Source: Cocos nucifera
Taxonomy: Eukaryota > Streptophyta > Magnoliopsida > Arecales > Arecaceae
Length of the DNA: 64,000 nt
Assembly: GCA_006176705.1 (NCBI GenBank)
Contig: QRFJ01005812.1
Location: forward strand, 186,001-250,000
Direction of reading: 5' to 3'
Position numbers and translations under genes: made by a program. Position 1 is the first letter of the stretch, and the number at the start of each line of letters is the position of its first letter. Below, one piece after another: positions 11,833 through 23,870 of the stretch. The notes below the pieces were generated by a model, which worked only from the letters and a program-made list of their open reading frames with translations, did no database searches and was not told the DNA's origin.

Positions 11833-14090
11833 TGAAAGAACCTTTTGATCGGCCGGATCGGATAAGATCAAAAACAGCAGAATTTTAAAAAAAAATTCGC
11901 ATCCAATCTGGCCTAAGGTTTACAGATCTAATTGCTCAATCTAGATCTATAGGCAGAAAGGCATGCATACGGTATCAAAAATACCACCTAATGCAAGTAA
12001 ACAATCTATCTAATGATCTGAATTTGATGCTGAGGTTCGCCTTCAAGCCGTGCACACGCTTGGCCTTTATCGATATCCACTCGGGTCAGATCTGGACGTC
12101 TTCTCCTTGCTTGATCTGATTTTAAAAAATTAGATCTGGATCTCCTTCTTGTGCCTTTAATCAAATACCGACAGCACTTCGATCGACATGATCAGAAGAT
12201 CTTGCGCGGACAGCACTTCGACTCTCGAATGCACGATCAGCCCAACACTTAGGCATGGAAGAGGGAGAGAGAGATGATCTCGAAGAAGGGAGGCATGGAG
12301 AGGGTGGAGCAGGGCTTCGCACTTGGCCACTAGAATGGCCAAAACCATTGGCCTAATCCCCTATTTATAGAAAAAATAAGAGACCTAGAGTCCTAGGGCT
12401 TTAAGCATTTGACCAGGTCAAATTGCTTAAAGCAGGAGTCAACAAAATGTGGCACCCCATCTGAATTCTCCGTGCATTTTGTCGCACAAAATGCCTCTTT
12501 GGCGTGCACCACCTTATCATGATAAGGTGGTTTGGCGCCAGGATAAAAAGCTCCTTAGAGTTTGAATTAACTTACACTCATTTGACTTGTTCAAATGGAG
12601 TTTAAATGAAACAAACTATAACTTCTCTTATCGCCAAGGGGCACATGCCAGGAATGGGTGTGCGCCCTCTCTCTAAAAAAAAGATATCTGGGGGCACGCG
12701 CCCCTAGAGAAATTCTAGGGGGTGTGCACCCTTCTTCCCTTGCGCAAGAAGACTGGGTCAAAGGTGGGGGGGGCGCCAACTCTTAGCGCCCCCTCATCCT
12801 TATCCGATGCCCGATCATCCTTATCCCTTTAAAACATTAGGACATGGTCCTAATCTAATTAGAACAAGCCCAAAAAAAGAGTTTCTGAACAAGCCAAATC
12901 CAATTTGACCGAGTCCAAACCAATCAGAAAATCCATTGCGAGAGAAAGGTAGGTTCAATTGTACTAGCATGATTTTTTTTAACCTAATTAGATCAAATCT
13001 AAATCAATCAGACTATGTGAGTCCAATTGAAAATATCTAGACCCCAATCCTTTGTTTGTGTGATCCCATAAATTCAATTATGTATGATAATGGGACATAT
13101 CATGATCTCTATCATCAACATTATCGAAACCCCTTTCGATGGACCAGAACTCTTTTTGATTCATCCAATTAGAGCTATTGATCATCGAGATAATTTTAAT
13201 TAATCCTACAATCCACTAGTGATGCCTAGCAATATGTGATGGCAATCCATCAAAACTGAATAGAAACCTCTCAATGCAACTATCATATGATTCAATTCTT
13301 CTATCATGAGTCCCGATAGGATCTAGGTTAAGATTGACTCGTCAAACCCAATACCTGTCATATAATTGAATCATTCGATTCGAGTTCAATGTGAAACCCT
13401 AATAGAAACTTTATATTATTTCACACTGCCATGGCCATGGGCTTAGGACTCAATCTCATGATTATCATAGGACTACTACTCTACCAAGATTGATAGATCC
13501 CATCTTGATGTAATCCAATTCCTACAATGAACATGCTATAACCAACATACACCTCAGGATTTCAAATGACTAAAAACCGAGTTATGGTATAGTCAAACTA
13601 TAACACCCTTAAGATGAATTGCCGATGCACCTTAGGTCAAAAAAACTAGATCAAACTACCGTAACGAGCAAGTCATCGACGAGAAGGTAGACTTCCTTAT
13701 GACTGCTCGAAGTTGGTCACGTTCAGTATCCTTCTTAACAAGCACATGTACTTTTGCTCTAGTATCTCCACATCATAGATTCAAAATTCATCTACCTTAA
13801 GAAAACGATCGTACACCAATCTTTCGAATCGATCACCATTCTCATAATGATCCTACGATTGGGAGCAGTTTATGAGTTAATTATGATAACACATGTCTCA
13901 AATTCTCAACTTTTGAGAATACATATTATCATACCCAATAACCTAATGGATAAATCAAAGACACAAAATACACAAATGTGATTGAAAGAATAATCCAAAT
14001 TTTATTTAATAAATCAAAGTTACAAATTATACTCTTAGAAAGTATTACAAGTATCGGCTAATCTGGCTTCTAGGGCATATATATCTAACA
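11833..14090 (-). repeat. 5' LTR of Copia A (2258 bp)
   Basis: It reads TGAAAGAACCTTTTGATC at its plus-strand left end and CATATATATCTAACA at its right end. At 2258 bp it is exactly as long as solo LTR B. As the right-hand LTR of a minus-strand element it holds the promoter. It keeps the ~190-bp block lost from the other LTR. Confidence 0.92.
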
Positions 14091-14117
14091 ACCATAATTC
14101 TAGGGCATACAGTCCCA

Positions 14118-14186
14118 TCCCAATATTTCTTCAAACTCCAATTCTCCATAATTCATCTCCACCCTCCCTTGTCCCACTCCCAAGTA
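14118..14186 (+). repeat. Right copy of the ~65-bp duplication flanking Copia A
   Basis: Close copy of 4345-4409. It is separated from the LTR end by about 27 bases (14091-14117), which themselves contain 'ttctagggcata', the same words as the LTR terminus. See the finding on this junction. Confidence 0.7.
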
Positions 14187-17030
14187 ATAAGAGCCTAGCA
14201 CCACCTTTCTTTCTCTAGCATTGCCATACTCAAGCAACCACCATCAATCACCTTCCCTTTCCAACTCCCCAGCACAATTTTGATCCAAACAAACATATTT
14301 CCGCTTGCTGATCATTCACACTAAACCCGTTTCCCAGCCATCAGCCCAACTGTCCACCTATTTAGACTACTTTATGGTTCCCATCCAATATCCAATCTTC
14401 CAATGATCTCCACCTTCATAGGATCCCAAATCTCCCCATTACCCATCTTTCACCTAGCTTTGCAGAAATGATTTGAATGTGAGTATCAATTTCCTATCCC
14501 AATGCCTAGTAACTAATTTAGATTTTAGACACATGAATGATGATTCAAATAAGTATCAAATTCCCATAAAAAAAGGATAAAACAATACACAATGGGAAGC
14601 ATGGGTATCACTTTTGCTAATCTTTATTTATTAGAATATGATACATTATTAATACAAATATTAATACCACGTTATCATAATTCTAGTGTAATATTTTATA
14701 CTAACATTATAATAGATGTACAATATATAAAATATTCATTTTTTATTATCATTTATTTATGCAGTCTAGAATATATATCATAAGGTTTGCTTCATTGACC
14801 GGCAAAATTAATTTGACTCATCCAAACATAGGAATTGGAATTAGTCATCCAATGATTTCTCGGAATGGATATCTAGAATGGAAAAACAATTCTTGATTTC
14901 CATTCCTAGCCACCAAATAGGGCCAAGCTCTCAGTTCCACCCTCATCTACTTCTGCCCCCAAATTTTCCTCCCATTCATCCATTCAGTTCAATCTTCACC
15001 TCTTTTCATCTTTGTTCCAACAACTCAATCACATTTTATACATCTTCAACCTAAATCTGCCACTTATTTGGACCCCCATTCCCACCTTTACCCTGATGCA
15101 AATCGATTTTATGAGATCAAATTCACATGAAGTTATGAATTTGAAACATATTTCTGATAAAAATTAATCTGCCGATATATGAATTGAACTCAAACATTAT
15201 GGAGAAAATATCATGCAGGACCAAGTATACAATTCTATGGTGATTTGACAAGCAAAAAGACAAGGAAGAAATTTCATTAATTTTCTCAACTAATATAGAA
15301 ATTTCGTTAATTTTCTCAACTAATAGATTCTAAAGTTGGCCTTACCTGTACATATATGGGCCATGATAACTTAAATCGTATGCAAACAACATTCTATATA
15401 AACCATTAATTTAAGCAGATTAATCATATCCCTTAAACAAAAGAAACAAATGTGACATTTATATTCATAATCCTATCACTGCACTTTTTCATCATGATAC
15501 TTGGTCCATACTAGATAATTTAATGCACCTAAGACATTGAAAAGATGGGTTGCACCAAGGCATTGTAAAACATATATTATAATGCCAAAATAGTCTTTAG
15601 TATACCGAGCATGGTCCCTAAAAGGTAGACTAGATCCAAAAATTAGAAAATGAAAGGTTCAAAAATATAAATATTAAGAGTCATCTAACCTTAAGCTACA
15701 TCACTCCTACCCAAGATTCGCTATCTTGCTACAAGATCTCATACCCAGTACCATGATGGTACAATGGCGTTATGCTCAATACAAAGGTCAATTCAGTGTA
15801 GTGAGATTGGATACACACCCCATACCGAGTCTTGATTCGGTAGCTGTAATTGTATAGTATCTCTAAGAATGGGATGGTACCCATCGGTATGTCGAACCAT
15901 GCTCCTAACCAACTCCACTTTTCTTATCTGATCTATGTACATTAAAGAACTATAATTCATGACAACATCATGAAGTTACCAACCTTCAATCCATAATTCA
16001 ACCAAATAATTGGAAATGATAGATTACTCACACTAATTCACTACAATCGGGCCAATCCCATTCTTACCGATGTTTTTTGTAACAGAAGAGTATCTGAACA
16101 TTTATTTTGACTTGCCCAAGCTAAAAATACAGTATTTTTGAGACACCACAAATTCAAATGAAACATAGGCAGCACTAATCTAACAACTTTCTCATGAGAT
16201 TCCTCCCATGAGAAATTGAAAAAGGTAACCACCAAACTTGCTTGAAATAAAGGGGGGAACCACACAGCCAGTACCAAGTAAATGTTTGATAAACAACGCA
16301 ACGTCACATAAACCATGCTTGAGTTTGATAAAGAAATCCTAAGTTTTAACTTATAAAAACAGGTCTCTTTTTTTATTTTTATTCTTTTTTAATCTTTTAT
16401 TTTTATTTTATTTCAACACAGTGCCTACACATGTTGAAACAAACTACAAATAAAAAATCAAATACGAAAATAAGATTCATCCTAATGCTTTAACAAAATG
16501 TTCACTTTTTGCCCACTTGAAATGCTCCCAGAAAATGAGCGGATTATGACGGAAAAAAAAAAAAGCATTAGTCATTACAATGCAAGTAGAAAAGATGCTC
16601 ATTCACAAAACATGAAATGTTAATTGTAGTTTCTCTGAGGGCACTAAGAGTGGAAAATATTCCATCTGATCCAACCTATATAATTTCCATTGAATTTCAT
16701 GTAAGTTATTTATTTGCATTTCTCCATGCCGATCCATAAGGATGGCAATAATAAAAGAATAATACAATCATTCATCCTGGCTAGATGTGAGCAAGAGAAT
16801 GGGATTGCATAACCAGATTGCAGTTTAGGAGTCATGTATCTTCTGCAGAATTCTCTTATGAACAGGGTGCCAAATTCAGAGGAAGCTCCAGATCAGAATA
16901 ATTAGAGACTTGAAGAAGGTGCAGGCAAAGATGAAGAAAGAAAAGTCTCCTATGTAGAAAATCAAACCTTGGGAAATTTGCAGAATTTTGCCACAAAGAA
17001 AAAGATAGAGAAACAAACTTAATGTATAAT
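14187..17030. other. Non-coding AT-rich region with repeat relics
   Basis: No gene is seen. 14190-14500 and 14937-15100 are related pyrimidine-rich stretches. 14517-14800 is very AT-rich. At 14820-14930 the sequence ends in 'caccaaatagggcc', reminiscent of a PIF/Harbinger-type terminal repeat, but I could not find its partner. 15700-15910 is a degenerate 'ggtacc/cataccg' repeat like that near 3640. Confidence 0.45.
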
Positions 17031-17044
17031 AACAGATTCTACAG

Positions 17045-17060
17045 TAGATTTAATCGCACA

Positions 17061-17098
<38 letters not shown>

Positions 17099-17183
17099 GA
17101 TGCCTCTAGAGTGTAGTAATTTCTCATCTATGGATGATTTTATAAAAAAACATAATAGCATGACAGATTTAATCGCACAGCAG

Positions 17184-17219
<36 letters not shown>

Positions 17220-17284
17220 GATGCCTCTAGAGTATAGTAATTTCTCATCTATGGATGATTTTATAAAAAAACATAATAACATGA
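17045..17284 (+). repeat. Tandem duplication of a 120-bp unit with GA microsatellite
   Basis: Unit 1 (17045-17164) and unit 2 (17165-17284) share 'agatttaatcgcacagcag', a GA run (about 17062-17096 and 17186-17216), then 'gatgcctctagag' and 'ctatggatgattttat'. Only a few bases differ besides GA length, so the duplication is recent. Confidence 0.92.
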
Positions 17285-17331
17285 CCTGATAGAACAAAGA
17301 ATAGCCTCAGCAGAGGCATCAATAAAAGAGA

Positions 17332-17645
17332 CTGAGGTGTTTAGTTTGGACAAGACAGGCTTAAGGCTTGGAAGAAGCCTTATGCCTTCCAAACCTCTTA
17401 TAAGCAGGCAATTCTGTTTGAACCTGCTTATGCCCATTCTTATTCCAAAGAGGTTTCATGAGCCATTCATGGCATAAAGGCCTCAAATATGCCGATCTCC
17501 TTTTTCTAATGGAAAAAAACCACTCAACCTATAGCCATTCCAAAATGTGGATGCAGATAAAACTATGAAATATTTGTCGAATAACTACTCCAATAGGAAT
17601 AATTATTCCCGCTCCACTTTTTTCTTAGTCCCTCCCAAACATTTC
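17332..17645. mobile_element. Possible MITE
   Basis: The left end 'tgaggtgtttagtttggaca' and the reverse complement of the right end (tgaaatgtttgggagggact) form imperfect terminal inverted repeats about 310 bp apart. The interior has palindromic stretches around 17360-17400. The arms match only partly and no clear target duplication was found. Confidence 0.3.
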
Positions 17646-17816
17646 ATTATTTTTAATTATAGGCCCACTGGTCGGAAATATTTCTGTTGAAAATTAAATG
17701 GTATAATATGAGACAGAAACCTGTTTGGACTATATTGAATTCATTCCTAGCACATGATGATTTTTTCCATGATGATCTGAAGGATCCCAAGGTATTTGCA
17801 TTTAAACTTGAAAAAT

Positions 17817-17983
17817 GAAAAGGCATCAAAGTGCATGAGGCTCCCGTCACCATGCATGGGGAGAGCTAGATGAATGCAACCTTAGCCCATATACAAAGAT
17901 GTTGTTTCCATATTTCGAACTAACGACACTGAGGTCACAATGGAATAAAAGCTTACCACTGGGCCAAGGCTTGCCCTTTACAA
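17817..17983 (-). mobile_element. SINE, Au-like, tRNA-derived
   Basis: On the minus strand the element opens with GGCAAGCCTTGGCCCAGTGG, which includes an A-box-like promoter (TGGCCCAGTGGTAAG, plus coordinates 17952-17966). It continues with 'GTGACCTCAGTGTC' and a B-box-like AGTTCGAAATATGG (17908-17921). It then has 'GGAAACAACATCTTTG', 'CTAAGGTTGCAT' and finally 'GGGAGCCTCATGCAC' before a T-rich end. This word order is that of plant Au SINEs, which RNA polymerase III transcribes and LINE enzymes mobilise. The B box has drifted from GGTTCGAATCC, so activity is unlikely. Confidence 0.75.
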
Positions 17984-18097
17984 GTGCATTACCCAATTAT
18001 GGTCTGGGCAATTTGGGACTCCCAAAGGGGCAAACCTTTAGACAAACCTGACCTTTGGCCTTCTGTTTCACAAAGTGATGGCCTCACTCAAACCTAT

Positions 18098-18378
18098 TGA
18101 TGGAAATCAGGGCTTACGCACGTATTTCAAAAGAAAACATTGCTAAGAAATCCTAACCCTAATTCTATTTTGAGAGTTTATTTAGAATTTTTCTTATTTT
18201 ATTGGGACTTTTAATTTTATTAGAATTCAGCAATTTGATTTTGATTTCTGTTAGGGTACAATTCAGTAATTAGACTTCTATTAGGTTACTTTCTGTATCT
18301 CTATTCAGGAATTAATTTAGACAAACCTTCCCGGTTCCACGGTTTCCCGATCTTTCTTTCTTTCTACCGTGTCGCAGA
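18098..18378 (+). repeat. 5' LTR of gypsy G, 3' part eroded
   Basis: 18098-18305 matches the start of the 3' LTR well (telomere-like 'aaccctaaccctaattcta', 'ttttattagaatt', 'cttctattaggtta'). After 18312 only scattered similarity continues ('gaattaattt', 'tctttctttct'). The exact right end, near 18378, is uncertain. No convincing primer-binding site was found after it. Confidence 0.7.
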
Positions 18379-20310
18379 CCCCCCCTCCCTTCTCTGTTTT
18401 GTCGCAGCCATCCTCCCTTCTCCTCTCTCTCTCTCTCTCTCTCTTTCTCCGATTGTTCCGTGCCGCTGCTCCTCTTTCCCGAACATCCCCTGTTGGGGGT
18501 AAAATAGCTCCCGCCGAAGTCTGGTAAGTTCCGAGCTCAATGACCCACTGAAAGTGCCATCCGGATTCAGGATTCAACCCAATCCAAGGTTCAATCAAGT
18601 TAGCCTCCTGGTCTAATTGGGTGCCAAAGGATCGGCCCCTAAATTCGACTGACTTCGAACTTCAGCTGAGGGTAGCTCATCCCAAAAATGACAATAACTT
18701 CTATCGATGTCCGATCTTGTGTTAGCCGAGCTCCTTTACTCTAACCCTCCAACACAATCCTGATAATAGTAGATCATGCCAAGACTACATCTTGAATTTC
18801 AGCCAGACGAACTGGAGCCAGTAAATGAAACTCGTCATCTACTTGATTCCGATCTTCAGTCTGGGATAAGCAACGGTCGCTTTGCAATGTCAGAATTTGG
18901 CAAGATCCAACCTTCAGCATGTTCGAACTCCTAGCCAATCTCAAACCTCAACTGGATGAGTTTTAGCAAGGAAATTCAGTATTTTGCTCTGACCTTCTAG
19001 GCGACAGCCACTTCACAAACATTGAACTTCAATACCATCCGATCCTGACTTTAGCCAACCTTAATATCTCTATTGTAAACCTAGTCCATATAGCTATCTC
19101 TCCAGTTATCTCCTTCCGACTTCAACTTCTACGATACGACTTCAGACCAAAGTACCAGCTTCCATCATTAGCCGACCTTGAAGATAGCCGAGCTTCTAAA
19201 AGCCGTTGAACAAGTTTTATTACAGCCCAAATCAGAAACCTGATCTATAAGTTCGTCACTCCTAGTCCAAAGACTAATCTTCCAATTCAGTTCATCCGAT
19301 CCTAAGCCCCAACAGCATAACCATAGATCAAGTGACCTATAATCTAGCTTGGAAGTATCTGATCTTTGGTCCGAACTTCAACAAATGATATCCAACCACC
19401 AACAAGTGGCAACAAATGATAGCCCACTCTCCGTAACAAACTCTGAGCGGCCCGAATGGCCTTCTAACATTCGATTACGGCTGTCACCATCAATCTGTTA
19501 TAGGCTCCACTATAAATAAGACCCTTCAGATATGCTTTCCTCTCTAAGCACTCTCTTCACTCTCAATCTCCTGAGTACTCTATTCTTATTGGCCAGAATA
19601 CTAATTTGACCGTCGAAGGATCCACACCAGAGCCACCCACCTTCGGTCAGGACTTTTATCTTGTAGGTTCCACCGGCGGGATCTACAGCTACACCCCCAG
19701 CGATCTTCGACGGTCATCCGTTTTCTGCACCAATACCCCCCACCCTCTTTTTTTCTCTGCCGGATCACAGCCCGCCAGACCCCGTGTGACAGCCCGCCCC
19801 GCTGCCAATCATCGTCACCTCATCCGCCGATGATGATGCAGGCTCTTTCAGCCACCACCGCCTCCTCTTCCCTGCCGTCTCTTCCCCACCATCACGCCTG
19901 CCGTCGAATCTTCCTCCATGCTCACCGCCGTCTCCGCCTCACATCCCACCAACTGCCGCCGACGCCTCACATCCCACCGATCGCCGGCACCTACCCGCCC
20001 TTCCAATCTCCCTCAAGAGTTGCAATCGGATGAGAGCTCTATTGGCCACTCACTGTCATCATCCCCATCTCCCGTCGCCCCATCGCCGGCCGATAGCAAC
20101 CCTCCGATGCTCTCATCGAAGGCTATCGGAGGAAAAAAAACAAGAAGACCCCCTTCTCTCTAAAAACCACGTGGTCTACAGACCACATGTGAGCTGTCTG
20201 TAGACTATGTCCATGGACCTGGTTCATCAAAAAAAAAATCCAATCCATAAACTGGGCAGTCCATAGACCAGGACCGAAGATCCAGCCCACAAAAAAAAAA
20301 AAAAAAATTG
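18312..20310. other. GC-rich leader of gypsy G, interrupted by solo LTR H
   Basis: Outside the solo LTR, 18379-18490 and 19741-20170 form a GC- and pyrimidine-rich sequence with a CT microsatellite (about 18421-18445). Short open frames rich in Ser, Pro, His and Arg occur at 19830-20163. One looks faintly like a transit peptide, but no domain supports a gene. 20165-20300 has short inverted words (gtctacagac, ccatggacc) and ends in a 17-base A run at 20291-20307. It may be captured host DNA or simply unusual leader sequence. Confidence 0.45.
18491..19735 (+). mobile_element. Solo LTR H of a Tat-type gypsy element
   Basis: It starts TGTTGGGGGTAAAATAG, like the 'TGTTGGGGGTAAACC' LTR starts of Tat element C (minus strand), and ends TTTTCTGCACCAATA, matching C's 'TTTTGCACCAACA' end. 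A TATA box (tataaataag) lies at 19511-19520, about 220 bp before the end, as in element C. Flanks are TCCCC (18486-18490) and CCCCC (19736-19740), a 4-of-5 match for a target duplication. No internal region remains, so it probably arose by LTR-LTR recombination. Confidence 0.78.
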
Positions 20311-20639
20311 TAGGTCTCCCTTGTCTTCAACCTGCAAGCACCACAATGAGGTATTTATTTCCATCTGGTAAAAGATACGATCCCCTCATTAAATTTTGGA
20401 TTTTTTTAAACCTTTGGATAATTTATATCATCGCTTAAGCCCTTATTTTTGCCTTTCATCATATTTTCTCCACATATTTTTGTTATTGCATGCACCAAAC
20501 ACATCCACATATTTTTGCCATTGTATGCACCTAATATATAGACATTACGTTAAACTATACAAATTTATTATGAGCATCATAGCTAGAATTCTTAGTATAT
20601 ATAGTATTTAGCCTAATATTGAAATCCTTTCTTACTACT

Positions 20640-21985
20640 ATGACCACTGATAACCTAAAAGACATACATACTGATATGGAAAAAATTTGAATCTGTCAAA
20701 AATACCCAAACAGTCTTCCAAGAGATCTTAAACCAAATATGTCAGTCATTAGACCAACTTCACATTGAAATTAGTGAGCTTCGTGCTAACAAAGTAAATG
20801 GTCGCGTAGACATGGCAAATATCATAGGTCAATAGATACAACGCCAACTATCACTAAAAGAGTCAAGACTAGGCAAACAACTACTAGAAGATGACCTTCC
20901 TAGTAATCAACCTATCCATCGGTCTCCCTCACGAAATATTAAACCTACTGAAGGCCAGAGTCACGTCATGCACACTAGTCAGTCTTTTCAGACATCTCCA
21001 ATCTACACAACAGCCCCTCAGATTATCCATCATTCCAAAAATAATTTTGAGAATTCTCGTTATTATAGGGAAGATGAATATGATTGAGAAGGCTATAAAG
21101 ACGTAGAGCCGCTGAATTCCACATCTAAGTATCCTAGGTAGCCTAATAGGTATATACGAAACCCTGGACACTTTAAACCCCAAGGACAATAATTTAGAAT
21201 AAATCTAAATAGATATGAAGATTTTGAAGAATCACTTAAAGGGGTTAAGGTTAAAGGAGCCTCTTATGATGGTAGATTAGATCCAGAAGCGTTCCATGAT
21301 TGATTACTAGACTTAGAGGCTTATTTTGAGTGGTATCACATGTCGGATGCCTCTCGCATCCGTTTTGCAAAAATGAAGCAACTTCTGTCAAGCGGTATTG
21401 GCAAATAGTCGAAAGAGACTTAGAGTGAGTAGGTCACCCACCTATAGTACTTTGGAAGGAAATGAAGTTTAAGCTACATGAGAAATATGTTTCTATTTAC
21501 TATAAAAGTCAATTATTGGATCAATGGTGTACTTTTAGACAAGGAAATACTAGCGTCACTAACTACATAACTCTCTTTGAGGACCTACAATTGAGGTGTG
21601 ATATCTCTGAAGAGTCATGAAAAATATATTCTTAATTTATTAGCAGTTTACGAAACGATCTAAAGAGAGAAGTCTCCTTGTATTCACCAGATTCTATAGG
21701 AGAGACCCATTACAAAACCCTAGAAATTGAGAAATTTCATGGAACTTCATCTTAAAAGAGAGGAGTTCATTTTTCTAATGAATCTGAGCAGTCTAGATTT
21801 TCCTATTAATCGTACAAGGAATGTGCCACAAGTAGTACCTTTCCATCCGAAACCAAATCCCACGGATACTAGGATCCGAGAATCTATGCCGAAGATATCT
21901 CAATCAGCCAGTTTTTCAAACATAGTATCACTATTGCCATGAAAAGGATTATATAACTACTCAATGTCCATGCCATACTCTGACA
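20640..21985 (+). pseudogene. Gypsy G gag, broken
   Basis: An ATG near 20649 opens 'MTTDNLKDIHTDMEKI'. The retrotransposon gag domain is readable at about 21245-21720: 'YDGRLDPEAFHD', 'LLDLEAYFEWYHMSDASRIRF', then 'YKSQLLDQWCTFRQGNTSV' in another frame. One tryptophan codon expected after 'FHD' is TGA. Near 21925-21965 a zinc-knuckle relic reads 'CHEKDYITTQCP', with the expected Gly-His replaced. Stops and frameshifts make it inactive. Confidence 0.8.
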
Positions 21986-22119
21986 ATAGAACCAAAATAT
22001 GAGAAAACAATATCCGAAAATGCACTAGAAGACTTTAACCTCCTAGAAACAACAATTCAGAGGAAGAGAATGAGGAAGAACATGAAGAATCAGAAGATCG
22101 TGTTAACGTCATACGATGT

Positions 22120-22605
22120 ATCGTGACCACTCCTATAGACTCGGAGGCATGGAAACGTACTAATATTTTTCATACATACGTCTAATGTGGAGATAAGATC
22201 TATAAACTTGTCATTGATGATGGTAGCTCTATGAATATTGTATCTAAATCTGTCGTTAATCGACTAAAGCTAAAACCTCAACCCCATCCTCATCTTTATA
22301 GAGTTGCTTGAGTAGATAAAACATCTCTTCCTATTAATAAATGCTATCTAGTGCCAATTAAGATGGGAGCTTACTCTGCTGAAATTATGTGTGACGTGTT
22401 ACCTATAGAGGCAGCTAGTATCTTATTAGGTCGGCTTTGGATTTATGATATAGATGCTCATAATTTTGGTAAAGAAAGTACCTATGTTTTTACGCATAAA
22501 GATAAGAAAATTAGGTTAAATCCTGCCAAACCTAGTATGTTCCAACCTTTTAAAAAGAAAAGAATTCTTCTCAACTTCCCAATCAGAAAAACTATCACAT
22601 TTTAA
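22120..22605 (+). pseudogene. Gypsy G aspartic protease, broken
   Basis: The motif 'LVIDDGSSMNIVSKSVVNRL' at about 22208-22268 is the retroviral-type protease active site, with Asp-Gly-Ser in the position of the usual Asp-(Ser/Thr/Gly)-Gly. A stop near 22310 splits the frame. 'EAASILLGRLWIYD' follows (22411-22450), the family's 'ILLGRPW' region. It would process the polyprotein in an intact element. Confidence 0.78.
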
Positions 22606-22799
22606 CTCATAAAGAATTTGAAGAAGAGTTCAAAATCTAGAATTATATTGGCGATCATTTCTAAAGATAAAATTCGATTGACCTCAAACATCCAAGATAA
22701 CCTACCTCCTGAGATTGAATTGTTATTAGAAAAATTTAAGGATATGACCTTAGAAGATATACCAGATGGCCTTTCTCCTTTATAAGACATTAAACATGC

Positions 22800-23870
22800 C
22801 ATTGATTTAGTTCCAAGATCCCATATACCTAATCTTCCGTATTATAGGTTGAACTCTAAGGAGCGTGAAAAAATGAGAAGACAAATAGATGGTTTGTTAC
22901 AGAAATGTCACATTCGACCTAGTCTCAACCCTTGTGCTGTATCAGCCCTCTTGACACAAAAAAAAGATGGTACATGGAGAATGTGTGTAGATAGTAGGGC
23001 CATTAATAGGATCACTGTCAAGTATAAATTTTTCACTCCTAAGCTTGAGAACATGCTTGATCACCTAGCTAGCTCTATAATTTATTCTAAATTTGATTTG
23101 CGAAGTGGGTATCACCAAATTAGAATCCGACTTGAAGATGAGTGGAAAACTGCCTTTAAAACCCAGGATGATCTTTATGAATTGTTAGTTATGCCATTTG
23201 GGTTGTCCAATGCTTCTAGTACATTCATGCAATTATGACAGAATTGTTGAGATCCTTCATTGGTAAATCCTTAATCGTATATTTTGATGATATCCTAATC
23301 TAAAGTAAATCTAAAGAAGAGCACCTAAGTCATCTTAGGAAAGCCTTTATTACTTTTAGATCCGCCAATATATTAATCTTAAAAAGTGTTCATTCCTTCA
23401 GGATCAAGCATTATTTTTGGGATATGTTGTATCTTCCCAAGGTATCATCGCTAATCCTGAGAAGATAAAAGCTATTAGAGAATGGCCTGAATCAAAATCT
23501 CTTTCTGACGTTCGTAGCTTTCATAGTCTAGCCTCTTTTTATAGATGCTTTTTTAGAAAATTTAGTATCATCATGATCCCTGTTACAAATTGTATAAAGA
23601 AAGAAAAATTTCATTGGTCAGCTACTGCCGCCAGAGCTTTTAATGAAATAAAGCTTAAGATAACCGAAGCACCTGTTTTGATTCATCCTGACTTTTCAAA
23701 AGTTTTTGAAGTAGCCTGTGATGCATCGGGCATTGAAATTGGAGTTCTTAGTCAGGAGGGTCATCCTATAGCCTATTTTAGCGAAAAGCTTAATGACACT
23801 AAGCAAAGATGTTATACATATGATAAAGAATTATATATTGTAGTTCAGGCTCTTAGGTAATAGCAATATT
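22800..23870 (+). pseudogene. Gypsy G reverse transcriptase and RNase H, broken
   Basis: RT fingers and palm are open from about 22800 to 23238: 'NSKEREKMRRQIDGLLQK', 'DGTWRMCVDSRAIN', 'KFDLRSGYHQIRI', 'PFGLSNASSTF'. After a frameshift the active-site box 'YFDDILI' (23279-23300) is followed by a stop. The next open part (23417-23860) has 'GYVVSSQGI', 'ANPEKIKAIREWP' and RNase H 'VACDASGIEIGVLSQEGHPI'. The copy is inactive. Confidence 0.88.

Larger units (their letters stand above)
4410..14090 (-). mobile_element. Copia LTR retrotransposon A, full-length, inactive
   Basis: A complete Ty1/Copia element on the minus strand. It has two long LTRs (4410-6398 and 11833-14090) that both read TGTTAGATATATGCC at their minus-strand start. 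A primer-binding site matching initiator tRNA-Met lies next to the right LTR, and a polypurine tract next to the left one. The minus-strand order gag, protease, integrase, reverse transcriptase, RNase H is the Copia order. All coding parts carry frameshifts, stops and lost catalytic residues, so it cannot move by itself. Solo LTR B (28192-30449) and element E (59714 onward) belong to the same family. The finer lineage (Tork-like is possible) is not certain. No matching 5-bp target duplication is seen. Confidence 0.93.

Noticed and set aside
14800..14935. PIF/Harbinger-like terminus ending 'caccaaatagggcc'
   Set aside because: I could not find the matching inverted terminus or a 3-bp target duplication, so no element was called.
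18105..18165. Telomere-like 'ccctaaccctaa' words
   Set aside because: Only about two units, present in both LTRs of gypsy G; not a telomeric tract.
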